Position numbers and translations under genes: made by a program
Notes under the pieces: generated by a model
The model's input: only the letters and a program-made list of their open reading frames with translations
The model's database searches: none
Told to the model about the DNA's origin: nothing
Assembly (NCBI GenBank): GCA_965248135.1
Contig: CBDFIN010000011.1
Span: 735,158-799,157 of the forward strand
Length of the DNA stretch: 64,000 nucleotides
Direction of reading: 5' to 3'
From: SZUA-100 sp965248135
Lineage (GTDB): Bacteria; Pseudomonadota; Alphaproteobacteria; Rhizobiales; Rhizobiaceae
In this document: piece after piece, positions 43,234 to 52,846 of the stretch
How the letters are laid out: each line of letters opens with the position of its first letter
How positions within the stretch are numbered: the first letter of the stretch is position 1

Positions 43234-44748
43234 TCACACGGTTGCGGCATAGTTCCATGGCAGGAGTTGCTCGATCTGGCTTTGCTTGTGGCCATTGAGT
43301 ATTGCCTGGAGTGTGGTGGTCAGGTAGGCATGCGGCTCAATTTTATTGAGTTTGGCAGTTTCTATCAGGGATGAGATAATGCCCCAGTTTTTAGCACCGG
43401 CATCATGACCGGCAAATAGCGCGTTTTTGCGATTAAGCGCGATCGGTCGCATAGTGCGTTCGACTGCGTTGTTATCGATCTCGATGCGGCCATCACTGGT
43501 GAACAGGATTAACCCCTGCCAAAATCTCGCAATATAACGTAACGCCTCGCCCAAGGGAGATTTGCCTGAGACGCGAGCGCGCTGCCCGGTGAGCCATAGT
43601 TCAAATGCTTCTATTCGCGGGACGGTTCGTTTCTGTCGCGCAGCAAGGCGTTCATCAGAACTTTGACCACGGATGTCAACCTCAATACGATAGAGTTCGC
43701 CAATGCGTTTGAGCCCTTCCTCGGCAATGGGTGCGGTGCTGTTTTTAGCAACCTCATGCAGTTTGCGCCGTGCATGAGCCCAGCAATAGGCCAGCTGAAT
43801 TTGCCTGTCAGTTCGCTTGAGTAGGCGGTTGTAACCGGCATAGCCATCAACCTGCAAAACGCCGCTGAAGCCCTGCAAGATAGCTTCCGCATATTTCCCA
43901 CTGCGTCCGGGTGCATAGCAATAGGCAACACCTGGTGGATCATCGCCGCACCACGGCCTGTCATCACGCGCCAGTGCCCAAAAGTAACCGGTTTTGGTTT
44001 TGCGCCTGCCCGGGTCAAGAACCGGGGCGCGGGTTTCATCCATATAGAGTTTGGTGGATTGCTTCAAATCGGCCATCAGGCATTCAAACACGGGCTTTAA
44101 CTCAAAAGCTGCTTTGCCCACCCAGTTTGCCAGCGTCGAGCGATCCAGATCAATGCCCTGGCGGTTGTAAATCTGAGCCTGACGATAGAGCGGCAAATGA
44201 TCCGCATATTTGGAGACAAGTACATGGGCAACCAGAGCTTCAGTAGGTAGACCACCCTCGACCAGATGCGCCGGGGCTGGCATCTGGGTAATGCCGTTTT
44301 CGCATGAGCGGCAGGCATATTTGGGACGGCGGGTGACAATGACCCTGAACTGAGCAGGGATCACATCCAGACGCTCTGATACATCCTCGCCAATCACATG
44401 CATCTGACCGCCACAAGAGCAACCCTTATCCTCGAGCTCTATAATCTCTTCGATGCGTGGCAGATGTTTGGGTAAAGACCCGCGGTTTGCCGCTCGGGGT
44501 TTTTTGGTCCTGGACCCAGAAGTAAACTCACTGGCATCTTGTTCGGCTTTCACAGCCTCAATTGCCGTCTCGATATCTTCCAGTGCAAATTCAAACTGAT
44601 CGGCATTGAGCTTCTCGGATTTACGACCGAACATCGCTTGTTTGAAGGCCTTAATCAGCACTTCCAACTGCGCAATACGTTCATCGTGCCCAGCAATAAT
44701 CGTTTTTAATGCATCCACATCATTGGGTAGGTCGGCCAAATCAATCAT
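43234..44748 (-). CDS. tnpC: IS66 transposase TnpC, copy 1
   Basis: 504-residue DDE transposase of IS66. An N-terminal coiled-coil (HDERIAQLEVLIKAFKQAMF with GRKSEKL) is followed by a zinc-binding segment (CSCGGQMHV ... YACRSCENG) and the catalytic core with LYMDETRAPVLDPG, LQVDGYAGYNRLL, and ...IEIDNNAVERTMRPIAL near the C-terminus. It ends in TGA, that is, it follows the standard code. It is 54 bases downstream of tnpB and performs strand transfer. Confidence 0.95.
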   Translation of the reverse strand: MIDLADLPNDVDALKTIIAGHDERIAQLEVLIKAFKQAMFGRKSEKLNADQFEFALEDIETAIEAVKAEQDASEFTSGSRTKKPRAANRGSLPKHLPRIEEIIELEDKGCSCGGQMHVIGEDVSERLDVIPAQFRVIVTRRPKYACRSCENGITQMPAPAHLVEGGLPTEALVAHVLVSKYADHLPLYRQAQIYNRQGIDLDRSTLANWVGKAAFELKPVFECLMADLKQSTKLYMDETRAPVLDPGRRKTKTGYFWALARDDRPWCGDDPPGVAYCYAPGRSGKYAEAILQGFSGVLQVDGYAGYNRLLKRTDRQIQLAYCWAHARRKLHEVAKNSTAPIAEEGLKRIGELYRIEVDIRGQSSDERLAARQKRTVPRIEAFELWLTGQRARVSGKSPLGEALRYIARFWQGLILFTSDGRIEIDNNAVERTMRPIALNRKNALFAGHDAGAKNWGIISSLIETAKLNKIEPHAYLTTTLQAILNGHKQSQIEQLLPWNYAATV

Positions 44749-44802
44749 CGTTGATTTATAGCAGAACCACCCCTGATTTACGCGCTCGAATGCCGCCCTG
44801 AT

Positions 44803-45156
44803 TCACTCTGCCGCAGTTGGTACCCGCGTGTTGACAGCCCGTACTTTGCGCCAGTCGAGGCCAGCAAACAGAGCCTCAAACTGGGCATGGTTCAGCTTCA
44901 TCAAACCATCACGAATGGCAGGCCAGGCAAACACATGATCTTCTAGCCGCTTGTAGGCCATCACCAGGCCCGAGCCATCCCAGTACAATAGTTTCAAACG
45001 ATCCGGGCGTTTGGCCCGGAATATAAATACCGTGCCCGTAAACGGGTTCTTGTCCAATTCATTTGATACCAATGCCGCAAGTCCGTCATGACCCTTGCGA
45101 AAATCTACAGGTGCGGTGGCCACAACAATACGCACGCCGTTGGTAGGGAAAATCAC
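44803..45156 (-). CDS. tnpB: IS66 accessory protein TnpB, copy 1
   Basis: 117-residue IS66 Orf2 protein. VRIVVATAPVDFRKGHDGLA, TGTVFIFRAKRPDRLKLLYWD and GLVMAYKRLE are family hallmarks. GTG 45156 overlaps the tnpA TGA as GTGA, so the two are translationally coupled; an upstream TTG is less likely. Required with TnpA for IS66 transposition, precise role unclear. Stops at TGA. Confidence 0.92.
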   Translation of the reverse strand: MIFPTNGVRIVVATAPVDFRKGHDGLAALVSNELDKNPFTGTVFIFRAKRPDRLKLLYWDGSGLVMAYKRLEDHVFAWPAIRDGLMKLNHAQFEALFAGLDWRKVRAVNTRVPTAAE

Positions 45157-45611
45157 AAGTGAGCCTTCAGAGCACAAACAAGTTCGGCAATCCGGTGGGC
45201 ACCGGTATTGGCATCAAGGCGCAGCTTCACGCCGCCCGTTTCCATCTCAATAGGTTTAAGATCAGTTGTGGTCGATCCGCCATCATCCAAAACAACTTCT
45301 GCGAAATCCACACTCTTTGGTGCCATTTTTGTTGCCAGGGCAAATTCTGATGCAAAATCAGCACCGGCCAGATCAGGAACCACCAGCTTGCCCTGTTTTG
45401 CCAAACTGCGCCACGTCGACAGACGGTTGGGCCGCAAGGCATTACGCTCAGCTACCTCGCGAACACTGACCCCAGGAACCATAGTTTCAGCAACAAGTCG
45501 CCCCTTTACTGCATCGCGCCATATGCGTCGACCAGTCGGGTCAGCCAAAACCTCCATCCGATCAATGTACTCCAAACGGACATCACTTTGTACTCCCACA
45601 AAAACCTCCAC
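45153..45611 (-). CDS. tnpA: IS66 protein TnpA, copy 1
   Basis: 152-residue IS66 Orf1 protein with a helix-turn-helix region (VPGVSVREVAERNALRPNRL followed by STWRSLAKQGKL) that probably binds the element ends. Starts at GTG 45611 and stops at TGA, overlapping tnpB. The C-terminus METGGVKLRLDANTGAHRIA is typical of the family. Confidence 0.9.
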   Translation of the reverse strand: MEVFVGVQSDVRLEYIDRMEVLADPTGRRIWRDAVKGRLVAETMVPGVSVREVAERNALRPNRLSTWRSLAKQGKLVVPDLAGADFASEFALATKMAPKSVDFAEVVLDDGGSTTTDLKPIEMETGGVKLRLDANTGAHRIAELVCALKAHL

Positions 45612-46825
45612 TGACAGATCAACATGTCAGGGAAAATAACCGACCAAAATGATAAATGGAAGGTGGGGACGGAACAGCGCTTACGAAGGAATTGACCCCA
45701 ACGAAGAAAAACAACGCTTGAAGCGTGAGGAGGCTCTTGAGGGAGGCGAAGCATTCTCCACACTGGCACACGAATGGTTCGAACATCAAAAAGGCACATG
45801 GGATGCAGGTCATGCTCAACGACTATGGAACCGCCTAGAAGTCAACAGCTTTGCTGAACTTGACAAACGACCTCTTCACAAAATCAGACCTCAGGATATT
45901 CTCGAAACCGTTCGGAAAATCGAAGAACGTGATGCTCTCGATGTCGCTGCACGAACCTTGCAAGATATTCGCAGGGTATTTCGGTATGCCGTCCAGACAG
46001 GCAGACTCACATATAACCCAGCCTCAGACCTTACAGGGGTAGTGAAAGCCCGACAGAGCAAGCACCGAGCTTCCTTACCAACCACCGAGCTTGGGCAATA
46101 TCTCTGCGATGTCCGTCAATACAAGACCAGAGGACGGCTCCTGACCCAACTTGCCTTGGAATTGTTACTCCTGACCTTTGTTCGTCCTGGGGAAGTGTAT
46201 GGGGCGAGATGGGAGGAATTTGATTTTGATGACCAGCTCTGGAGAATTCCAGCCGAACGCATGAAAATGAAAACCACACACCTTGTGCCACTTTCCACCC
46301 AAGCTATTGCCATACTCAGAGAAGCCGAACCAATAACCAGTCAATATGAACTCGTGTTTCCGTCCGAGCGAAACAGGAACGAACCCATATCCAACAACAC
46401 CCTCAGGCGAGCAATTTTCAAACTGGGCTATGACGGCAATACCAAAGACAAATCACGGGCAACACCGCATGGCTTTCGTGCCAATGCCTCGTCCATTCTC
46501 AACGAAAAGGGCTTCAATGCCGATGCCATCGAGCGGCAATTGTCACATATCGAACGTAACAAAGTCCGTTCTGCCTATATGCACCATGCTCACTTTTTGG
46601 ATGACCGTCGTGAGATGATGCAATGGTGGGCTGATTTTCTGGATGGGGAGGTAGAGAAGTTTACACATACCTTCTAGTGTCCGATTTAGCTCAAAATTTC
46701 ACCTTAATTCCAAAGTTTTGTTGATTGGTACTATGTGCTCGGGGCAAACACTTGAAGCTCTGAAAATTTTCCTTCCCACCGGATTTAATATTCGTTTGCT
46801 GCTTTCTCCGCCTATTTCTAGAGAT

Positions 46826-48250
46826 TCAGAGTAACCTTGCAACGCGAAATCCGATATCGCTGTTTCTACCCTCTGGCTTGATCCTTGACCTGTTAGAGCA
46901 ACGAATATCAATTGGACCATCTTGCCATGACCCCCCACGCATAACCCGTCTAGGATCACAATTATCTTCCCATGCGCCCCCATCGACAGGTGCACCGTGA
47001 TAGGAGTCGTGCCAAGAATCTTGCACCCACTCCCAAACGTTTCCGTGCATATCATACAGTCCCCAGTTATTTGGATCATAGGAACGTATTTCTGTCGTCA
47101 TACCAATGTGACCGTTGTGATTGGCATATTCCATTTTTGCCTCTTTACCCCAACAGAAGTCCGTTTCACTTCCTGATCGACAGCAATATTCCCATTCGCT
47201 TTCGCTGAGCAATCTGTATTGTCCACCTGATTTGGAGGAAAGCCAAATTGTATATTGGACAGCTTCGTGCCAAGAAACATTAATGACGGGCTTTTCCCCA
47301 CGACCATAGCCATTGTCCAATGGTTCTGGCAATCCGTTCTCATGTACGAATTTATCATATTGTCTAAAGGTAATTTGAGTTTGAGAAACAGCCAATTTAT
47401 AATCTATAGTAACAGTATGAACAGGATTCTCATTTGGAAATGACATTTTGTTTTCGCTGGACGCGCCCATAGAAAATCTTCCCTCTGGAACCAACACAAG
47501 AGTTGGATAATCGGGCGAACAAAATTCGTTAATTAACGAAAGAGAATCAATTTTATTCCGATCTAAGAACAAAAAATATAGACAGAGAAATGCTGCTCGA
47601 GAATTTACTTTTTGCAATATGTCTAGTTCAAATTTCAATATGCTATTTGTATTGGGTCGATCAAAATTATTTTTATTTGATACGTAATTCTTAATCGATT
47701 CCTTTAATTCAAAGTTTTGTTCAAGCGGATCGAAATACAATTGCTCCATGATAGAAAAAAGCTCTCTACCTCGCGCTCGCACCAAAGGAGATTGCTTTGT
47801 TGATTCTCGAGACCGAAATCCATTATTGGGTGATGCGGAAAATATCAGTGCGCTATTTTTTGCAGCCGTGACGTAAGCGTCGACAAAATCCTCCAAACTG
47901 TCTTCGTAAGTCTCATTATATCCAGTCCTATCGGTACTACGCCATGTGTTACGGCATCGTTCAATTAGGGTCACCAGGCTTGGGTCTCCTTGTCTGAGCC
48001 CGTCACTACCAATCCCATACATTGACAGAATGGTCTCTACGATTTTGGGATCTGGATTTGTGGTGCCATCGACGCTACTAGACATCCAATTACTGAGCCT
48101 CGAAATGCTGATATGAAGTTCTCTTGCGAGATGAGCCTGCGTTTCAGGAAGCTCCTCTGGAAAGCTTTTCAATAAATGCCGCACCTCACTTTTCATAGAT
48201 GTGAGAAGCCAGCGAACTTTCGCGCCAAATTCTGGAACAATTGGATTCAT
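46826..48250 (-). CDS. SUMF1/FGE-fold protein with N-terminal helix-turn-helix
   Basis: 474-residue two-part protein. Residues ~1-90 look like a DNA-binding domain (ETQAHLARELHISISRLSNW), the middle is unassigned, and residues ~255-474 form a formylglycine-generating-enzyme-like domain: MVPEGRFSMGA-type start (VLVPEGRFSMGASS), PVINVSWHEAVQYTIWLSS, YRLLSESEWEYCCRSGS, LYDMHGNVWEWVQDSW, RVMRGGSWQDGP and IGFRVARLL. The paired cysteines of true FGE are not both present, so it is probably a binding or regulatory relative. It is convergent with the integrase and stops at TGA, unlike most other cargo genes here. GC is about 40 percent. Function unknown. Confidence 0.8.
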   Translation of the reverse strand: MNPIVPEFGAKVRWLLTSMKSEVRHLLKSFPEELPETQAHLARELHISISRLSNWMSSSVDGTTNPDPKIVETILSMYGIGSDGLRQGDPSLVTLIERCRNTWRSTDRTGYNETYEDSLEDFVDAYVTAAKNSALIFSASPNNGFRSRESTKQSPLVRARGRELFSIMEQLYFDPLEQNFELKESIKNYVSNKNNFDRPNTNSILKFELDILQKVNSRAAFLCLYFLFLDRNKIDSLSLINEFCSPDYPTLVLVPEGRFSMGASSENKMSFPNENPVHTVTIDYKLAVSQTQITFRQYDKFVHENGLPEPLDNGYGRGEKPVINVSWHEAVQYTIWLSSKSGGQYRLLSESEWEYCCRSGSETDFCWGKEAKMEYANHNGHIGMTTEIRSYDPNNWGLYDMHGNVWEWVQDSWHDSYHGAPVDGGAWEDNCDPRRVMRGGSWQDGPIDIRCSNRSRIKPEGRNSDIGFRVARLL

Positions 48251-48474
48251 ATTGATTCTCTTTGAGGATATATTTGAAGTCTCGAAAAGACTATATCGCC
48301 TATTGTCGACGACATCAATACCATATTATTCCAAATATTGAATGATATTTTATTATTATAGGAACAACATCGATACAAAACAGAAATATATCAGAAACAT
48401 TGAACTGCAAGTTATTTTTCTTGTATTATCTTGTTTTTCAAGTACAATTTATTTGCTAAATGATGGAGGTTAAA

Positions 48475-48552
48475 ATGTTTTATCCATTAGTTGCTATGCT
48501 GTATGCCGCGATCGTGGCGCTCTATATAGCACACTGGTATGGTGTGATTTAG
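48475..48552 (+). CDS. 25-residue small membrane peptide
   Basis: ATG 48475 sits behind ATGGAGGTTAAA, one of the strongest ribosome-binding sites in the island, and the frame encodes a 25-residue hydrophobic peptide (MFYPLVAMLYAAIVALYIAH then WYGVI) ending in TAG. A single membrane helix with no charged residues. It is followed 13 bases later by a perfect 23-bp stem. It diverges from the SUMF1-fold gene across a 224-base AT-rich gap (48251-48474) that must hold both promoters. Too short for family assignment. Confidence 0.55.
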   Translation: MFYPLVAMLYAAIVALYIAHWYGVI

Positions 48553-48565
48553 ATGGGATACTGGA

Positions 48566-48621
48566 TGTCCATGAATGAATAAGCCCTGTCAATTTTGGCA
48601 GGGCTTATTCATTCATGGACA
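48566..48621 (+). terminator. perfect 23-bp inverted repeat after the small peptide
   Basis: Arms at 48566-48588 and 48599-48621 are perfectly complementary (TGTCCATGAATGAATAAGCC... ) around a 10-base loop. A weak T-rich stretch follows (AAATTTC). It most likely ends transcripts of the 25-residue ORF. The length and perfection are unusual for a plain terminator and could also mark a small RNA. Confidence 0.6.
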
Positions 48622-48700
48622 GACAAATTTCGGGTGCGTGTAATTTTCTGCTCATAGATTCAGGCTTCTTTTGAAATTTTGAGCCTTAATCTTTATCAAT

Positions 48701-49916
48701 CGCCCCTTCAACATTGAAATGCAACATTTTGCTCACATTCCTTTGAAAAGGCCTCATATGGGGTTTTGTATTCGAGACATTTTCTTGGACGTTGGTTCAG
48801 CTTGTCTTCGACGATCTGAACTTCGGCTTTTGTCAGCTTAGTGAAATCGGTACCCTTTGGGAAGTATTGGCGAACAAGACCGTTGGTATGTTCGTTGAGG
48901 CCGCGCTGCCATGAGTGATAGGGCTTGGCGAAATAGATGTCGCATTGCAATATTTTGGCGATCTTTTTGTGCCCGGCGAATTCTTTGCCATTGTCATACG
49001 TGATGGTTTTGATGAACGCTTTGAGCTTTGAAAGCGTCTTGCCGCAGGCCTTTTGCACGCTGTCCTTTGATTTGTCGCGTAACAGAACCAGCTTGGTGTA
49101 TTTTGATTTTCGATCGACATGAGAAAGAATGGCACCCTTGTGGTTTTTGCCGATGATAGTATCGCCCTCCCAGTCGCCAACACGGCTTTTGGTTTCGACG
49201 ATTTCGGGACGTTCCTCAATGTCAACCCGCCCTGGAATGAGGCCGCGACCGGCTGTTTTCGTGCCGCGTCGATTGTATTTTTTGCCGCGATGGCGCAGGC
49301 AAGTCCATAATTTGCCACCCTTTTTTTTGTCCGCCCAGATGTGGCGGTAAATCCACTCGTGTGAGACGAAGAGCCCGTTTCGAGCCAGCCAGCCGCTGAT
49401 CTGATCGGGGCTCCACTGCCATTTCGTCAGCAGGCTTTCAATGAGTTCGACGCGCTCAACGGTCATTTTACGCGGCACACAAGAGGCCTTTTTGCGCCGC
49501 TCACACGCCTTGTCATGCGCTTGTTTAAAGCGATAACCACATTTGCCCTTGTTGCGCTGCAACTCTCGGGTGATAGTCGAACGCTCAACGCCAATCTGGC
49601 GGGCAATTTGGGCGCGGCAGAGACCGGTTTGCAAAAGTGTGTAAATCTGGCATCTTTGATCATAGGCCAGATGGTGATGTCCTTTGGGCATAATATCCTC
49701 CGTGAGATGTGGTGTCCCATACGAGGATTGCAGCCATCTGGCTAAATAATCAAAGGCATAATGGAATGGTTTGACGAGTTTTGCGGATTTTCCGGTCGGC
49801 CTCAAGGGTGCTGCGCATCGCTACGCGACAATGCCCTTGACCCCGCCCACCAAATCCGCAAACAAAAATCATATTCCATCAGCAAACAAATGTTGCGTTT
49901 CGGAGTTGAACCGGGG
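48701..49916 (-). mobile_element. IS30-family insertion sequence
   Basis: 1,216-bp element. The outward-in ends CGCCCCTTCAACATTGAAAT and CCCCGGTTCAACTCCGAAAC both continue to GCAACATTT, and the direct flanks are AAT on both sides (48698-48700 and 49917-49919), fitting the 2-3 bp duplications of IS30. It encodes one transposase. Behind the transposase start is a palindromic stretch (49793-49860, arms GCGGATTT / AAATCCGC). Confidence 0.82.
48708..49691 (-). CDS. IS30-family transposase
   Basis: 327-residue DDE transposase. The N-terminal helix-turn-helix (YTLLQTGLCRAQIARQIGVE followed by RSTITRELQRNKG) binds the ends. The catalytic core has VGDWEGDTIIGKNHKGAILS with the first Asp, ITYDNGKEFAGHKKIA with the second, and PYHSWQRGLNEHTNGLVRQY with the Glu. 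ATG 49691 follows GAGGATATT. The gene stops at TGA. Confidence 0.95.
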   Translation of the reverse strand: MPKGHHHLAYDQRCQIYTLLQTGLCRAQIARQIGVERSTITRELQRNKGKCGYRFKQAHDKACERRKKASCVPRKMTVERVELIESLLTKWQWSPDQISGWLARNGLFVSHEWIYRHIWADKKKGGKLWTCLRHRGKKYNRRGTKTAGRGLIPGRVDIEERPEIVETKSRVGDWEGDTIIGKNHKGAILSHVDRKSKYTKLVLLRDKSKDSVQKACGKTLSKLKAFIKTITYDNGKEFAGHKKIAKILQCDIYFAKPYHSWQRGLNEHTNGLVRQYFPKGTDFTKLTKAEVQIVEDKLNQRPRKCLEYKTPYEAFSKECEQNVAFQC

Positions 49917-50041
49917 AATCTTAAAAAGTCGTTTGGATTTTACAGGTAAGAAATGCCTGGACCACAATCTGACGATAACATCTCAACCCTCCTTAAGAGC
50001 AAATTCGATAAATAGTAGACATCCTAATTCTCAAATAAAAT

Positions 50042-50482
50042 CTATAGAACACCCTCTCGCTCCCTCATCCACTCCCTAACTTCACTGAATCGCCACCCAA
50101 CGCTCCCGACTCCCAAACTCACACGTCTTGGAAACGAACCATTTTTCTCCATTCTCCAAATGGTGGTACGAGAAAGTCCCGTCATTTCTACGATTTCGTT
50201 GGCACGAATGATACGCTCTGGAACGTTGTCGAGTGAGACAGACGGCACACGATTTTCTGTGACATTTTCCAATAGATGTTCAAGGAGCTGGTATCCAAAA
50301 AACTGATTTTCCGTATCCGTTACGTTGATGAATCCGAGCTTGCCATCAGCAACTAGCCCTTCCACTTCAGAAACCTGACAACGCAGAAAGAGCGATGCCT
50401 CGTTGAGAGAAAACCGCTGATACAGGGTAATTCCCATGCTATCTGCTATTTCCTTATAGTTATCGGGAAGAGGTTTTCGCAT
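50042..50482 (-). CDS. AlpA-like helix-turn-helix regulator
   Basis: 146-residue protein. The C-terminal half is a MerR/AlpA-type winged helix: RIIRANEIVEMTGLSRTTIW, then RMEKNGSFPRRVSL and GWRFSEVREWMRERE. This is the form found in prophage and island regulators that control integrase expression. The N-terminal half (RFSLNEASLFLRCQVSEVEG) looks like a second helix-turn-helix. It ends in TAG. It lies between the IS30 and a divergent 122-residue ORF, and probably acts as excisionase or activator for the island. Confidence 0.75.
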   Translation of the reverse strand: MRKPLPDNYKEIADSMGITLYQRFSLNEASLFLRCQVSEVEGLVADGKLGFINVTDTENQFFGYQLLEHLLENVTENRVPSVSLDNVPERIIRANEIVEMTGLSRTTIWRMEKNGSFPRRVSLGVGSVGWRFSEVREWMREREGVL

Positions 50483-50561
50483 ATCTTGTGTTCAAAGTTC
50501 GTGGTATGCTACAAGCAGAAGAATCTCTTGAGACAGTAATTTCAATTCCTTGTAGCACCCT

Positions 50562-50930
50562 ATGAACGAAACCGCTCACACTTTTCGAAAAGGCGATAAC
50601 TCTCTTCGTGATCGCGTAGGCGAATATCTGAAAACGTTGAAAAATTTGGACAATGCCAGAGTTGCTACGTTTTGGGCGAATGACAAGGAATGGGGAGAAA
50701 CACTCGGGGATGAAAAGGATATCCTGGAAGCCAAAAAAATCCTCAAGCGAAGCTTGGTACGTGCCACCAGCAGGATAGAACGAAAAGAATTAAAAGAAGC
50801 TATTGAGCAAGACTTGATGAGCGAAGAACAAGCTCAAGAATTTTCTCAACTGAAAGAAAAACAGAAACTTGAGAAAAATTTGAAACTGAAGCGAAAGTCT
50901 CAATCTCCCAAGCGTGGCAGAAAACTATAA
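50562..50930 (+). CDS. unknown 122-residue charged protein
   Basis: Highly charged protein, divergent from the AlpA-like gene. The C-terminal half is Lys/Glu-rich and probably helical (SRIERKELKEAIEQDLMSEE, then KLEKNLKLKRKSQSPKRG). It has no in-frame UGA and ends in TAA. No family recognised. The GTAGCACC word near the integrase recurs just before its ATG (50552). Confidence 0.5.
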   Translation: MNETAHTFRKGDNSLRDRVGEYLKTLKNLDNARVATFWANDKEWGETLGDEKDILEAKKILKRSLVRATSRIERKELKEAIEQDLMSEEQAQEFSQLKEKQKLEKNLKLKRKSQSPKRGRKL

Positions 50931-51157
50931 TCACAAAAATGAACGGCAAATTTTGTTGATTAAATCTGGGTGGTACGGAACGTATCAATTCAATCAAAGC
51001 CACTCAAGTGTACCGCTACCACTCACTATCAAGAACCGCCCTCGGCAGGGTGGGAACAAAATATTCCGAGTGAACGGATTCTTGACAGTTTCACGGAGTA
51101 CACGGTTTGAAAAAAGTGTCTCAGATATGAGGCAATTTATTTTTTAATTGTTGAATT
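50931..51157. other. short unresolved region before the recoded block
   Basis: 227 bases in which no frame can be chosen. One standard-code frame runs from inside the 122-residue gene to TAA at 51145. Another is open from ATG 50939 right into the recoded 123-residue ORF if its five UGAs are read through. A GC-rich hairpin (CCGCCCT / AGGGTGG) lies near 51035 and TTGACA at about 51083 could be a -35 box. I make no gene call. Confidence 0.4.
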
Positions 51158-51277
51158 ATGGAAACAAACAGTGAGCATCCATTACCTTGAAATGTGGAAT
51201 TTCAGGAATTCCTGAGAGAAAAATCTCAAGGGAATGATATCGCAGCAGAAGTTGCTCAAAAGTAAGCGATGCACCGA

Positions 51278-52792
51278 TCACACGGTTGCGGCATAGTTCC
51301 ATGGCAGGAGTTGCTCGATCTGGCTTTGCTTGTGGCCATTGAGTATTGCCTGGAGTGTGGTGGTCAGGTAGGCATGCGGCTCAATTTTATTGAGTTTGGC
51401 AGTTTCTATCAGGGATGAGATAATGCCCCAGTTTTTAGCACCGGCATCATGACCGGCAAATAGCGCGTTTTTGCGATTAAGCGCGATCGGTCGCATAGTG
51501 CGTTCGACTGCGTTGTTATCGATCTCGATGCGGCCATCACTGGTGAACAGGATTAACCCCTGCCAAAATCTCGCAATATAACGTAACGCCTCGCCCAAGG
51601 GAGATTTGCCTGAGACGCGAGCGCGCTGCCCGGTGAGCCATAGTTCAAATGCTTCTATTCGCGGGACGGTTCGTTTCTGTCGCGCAGCAAGGCGTTCATC
51701 AGAACTTTGACCACGGATGTCAACCTCAATACGATAGAGTTCGCCAATGCGTTTGAGCCCTTCCTCGGCAATGGGTGCGGTGCTGTTTTTAGCAACCTCA
51801 TGCAGTTTGCGCCGTGCATGAGCCCAGCAATAGGCCAGCTGAATTTGCCTGTCAGTTCGCTTGAGTAGGCGGTTGTAACCGGCATAGCCATCAACCTGCA
51901 AAACGCCGCTGAAGCCCTGCAAGATAGCTTCCGCATATTTCCCACTGCGTCCGGGTGCATAGCAATAGGCAACACCTGGTGGATCATCGCCGCACCACGG
52001 CCTGTCATCACGCGCCAGTGCCCAAAAGTAACCGGTTTTGGTTTTGCGCCTGCCTGGGTCAAGAACCGGGGCGCGGGTTTCATCCATATAGAGTTTGGTG
52101 GATTGCTTCAAATCGGCCATCAGGCATTCAAACACGGGCTTTAACTCAAAAGCTGCTTTGCCCACCCAGTTTGCCAGCGTCGAGCGATCCAGATCAATGC
52201 CCTGGCGGTTGTAAATCTGAGCCTGACGATAGAGCGGCAAATGATCCGCATATTTGGAGACAAGTACATGGGCAACCAGAGCTTCAGTAGGTAGACCACC
52301 CTCGACCAGATGCGCCGGGGCTGGCATCTGGGTAATGCCGTTTTCGCATGAGCGGCAGGCATATTTGGGACGGCGGGTGACAATGACCCTGAACTGAGCA
52401 GGGATCACATCCAGACGCTCTGATACATCCTCGCCAATCACATGCATCTGACCGCCACAAGAGCAACCCTTATCCTCGAGCTCTATAATCTCTTCGATGC
52501 GTGGCAGATGTTTGGGTAAAGACCCGCGGTTTGCCGCTCGGGGTTTTTTGGTCCTGGACCCAGAAGTAAACTCACTGGCATCTTGTTCGGCTTTCACAGC
52601 CTCAATTGCCGTCTCGATATCTTCCAGTGCAAATTCAAACTGATCGGCATTGAGCTTCTCGGATTTACGACCGAACATCGCTTGTTTGAAGGCCTTAATC
52701 AGCACTTCCAACTGCGCAATACGTTCATCGTGCCCAGCAATAATCGTTTTTAATGCATCCACATCATTGGGTAGGTCGGCCAAATCAATCAT
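51278..52792 (-). CDS. tnpC: IS66 transposase TnpC, copy 2
   Basis: Identical 504-residue protein to copy 1; the single base change at 52055 turns a CCG proline codon into CCA. Ends in TGA. The intact catalytic residues suggest this copy could still be active. Confidence 0.95.
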   Translation of the reverse strand: MIDLADLPNDVDALKTIIAGHDERIAQLEVLIKAFKQAMFGRKSEKLNADQFEFALEDIETAIEAVKAEQDASEFTSGSRTKKPRAANRGSLPKHLPRIEEIIELEDKGCSCGGQMHVIGEDVSERLDVIPAQFRVIVTRRPKYACRSCENGITQMPAPAHLVEGGLPTEALVAHVLVSKYADHLPLYRQAQIYNRQGIDLDRSTLANWVGKAAFELKPVFECLMADLKQSTKLYMDETRAPVLDPGRRKTKTGYFWALARDDRPWCGDDPPGVAYCYAPGRSGKYAEAILQGFSGVLQVDGYAGYNRLLKRTDRQIQLAYCWAHARRKLHEVAKNSTAPIAEEGLKRIGELYRIEVDIRGQSSDERLAARQKRTVPRIEAFELWLTGQRARVSGKSPLGEALRYIARFWQGLILFTSDGRIEIDNNAVERTMRPIALNRKNALFAGHDAGAKNWGIISSLIETAKLNKIEPHAYLTTTLQAILNGHKQSQIEQLLPWNYAATV

Positions 52793-52846
52793 CGTTGATT
52801 TATAGCAGAACCACCCCTGATTTACGCGCTCGAATGCCGCCCTGAT

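Larger units (their letters stand above)
43218..45684 (-). mobile_element. IS66-family insertion sequence, copy 1
   Basis: A 2,467-bp element with ends GTAAGCGATGCACCG and (inverted) GTAAGCGCTGTTCCG, flanked by the 8-bp duplication GAAGGAAT (43210-43217 and 45685-45692), as expected for IS66. It carries tnpA, tnpB and tnpC on the minus strand. It interrupts the integrase gene. Copies 2 and 3 are the same length; the only difference I found is one C/T change in copy 2. Confidence 0.95.
42982..46677 (+). pseudogene. P4-type tyrosine integrase split by IS66
   Basis: The fragments 42982-43217 and 45693-46677 join exactly when the IS66 and one GAAGGAAT duplication are removed: ...IQLSEG then IDPNEEKQR, giving about 406 residues with a TAG stop. 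The N-terminal arm-binding (DUF4102-like) domain has SDEKGLRLLIKSNGSRYWRM and KTLALGVFPDVGLKDAR. The catalytic domain has the Arg in TFVRPGEVYGARW, PHGFRANASSIL, and QLSHIERNKVRSAYMHH with the nucleophile Tyr. It lies 164 bases from the initiator tRNA, as in tRNA-integrated islands. It has no in-frame UGA. As it stands the gene is inactive; excision of IS66 would restore it. Confidence 0.9.

Noticed and set aside
46826..48250. SUMF1-fold gene as a diversity-generating retroelement target
   Set aside because: The C-terminal region is not adenine/Asn-codon rich, no template repeat was found and no reverse transcriptase is nearby.
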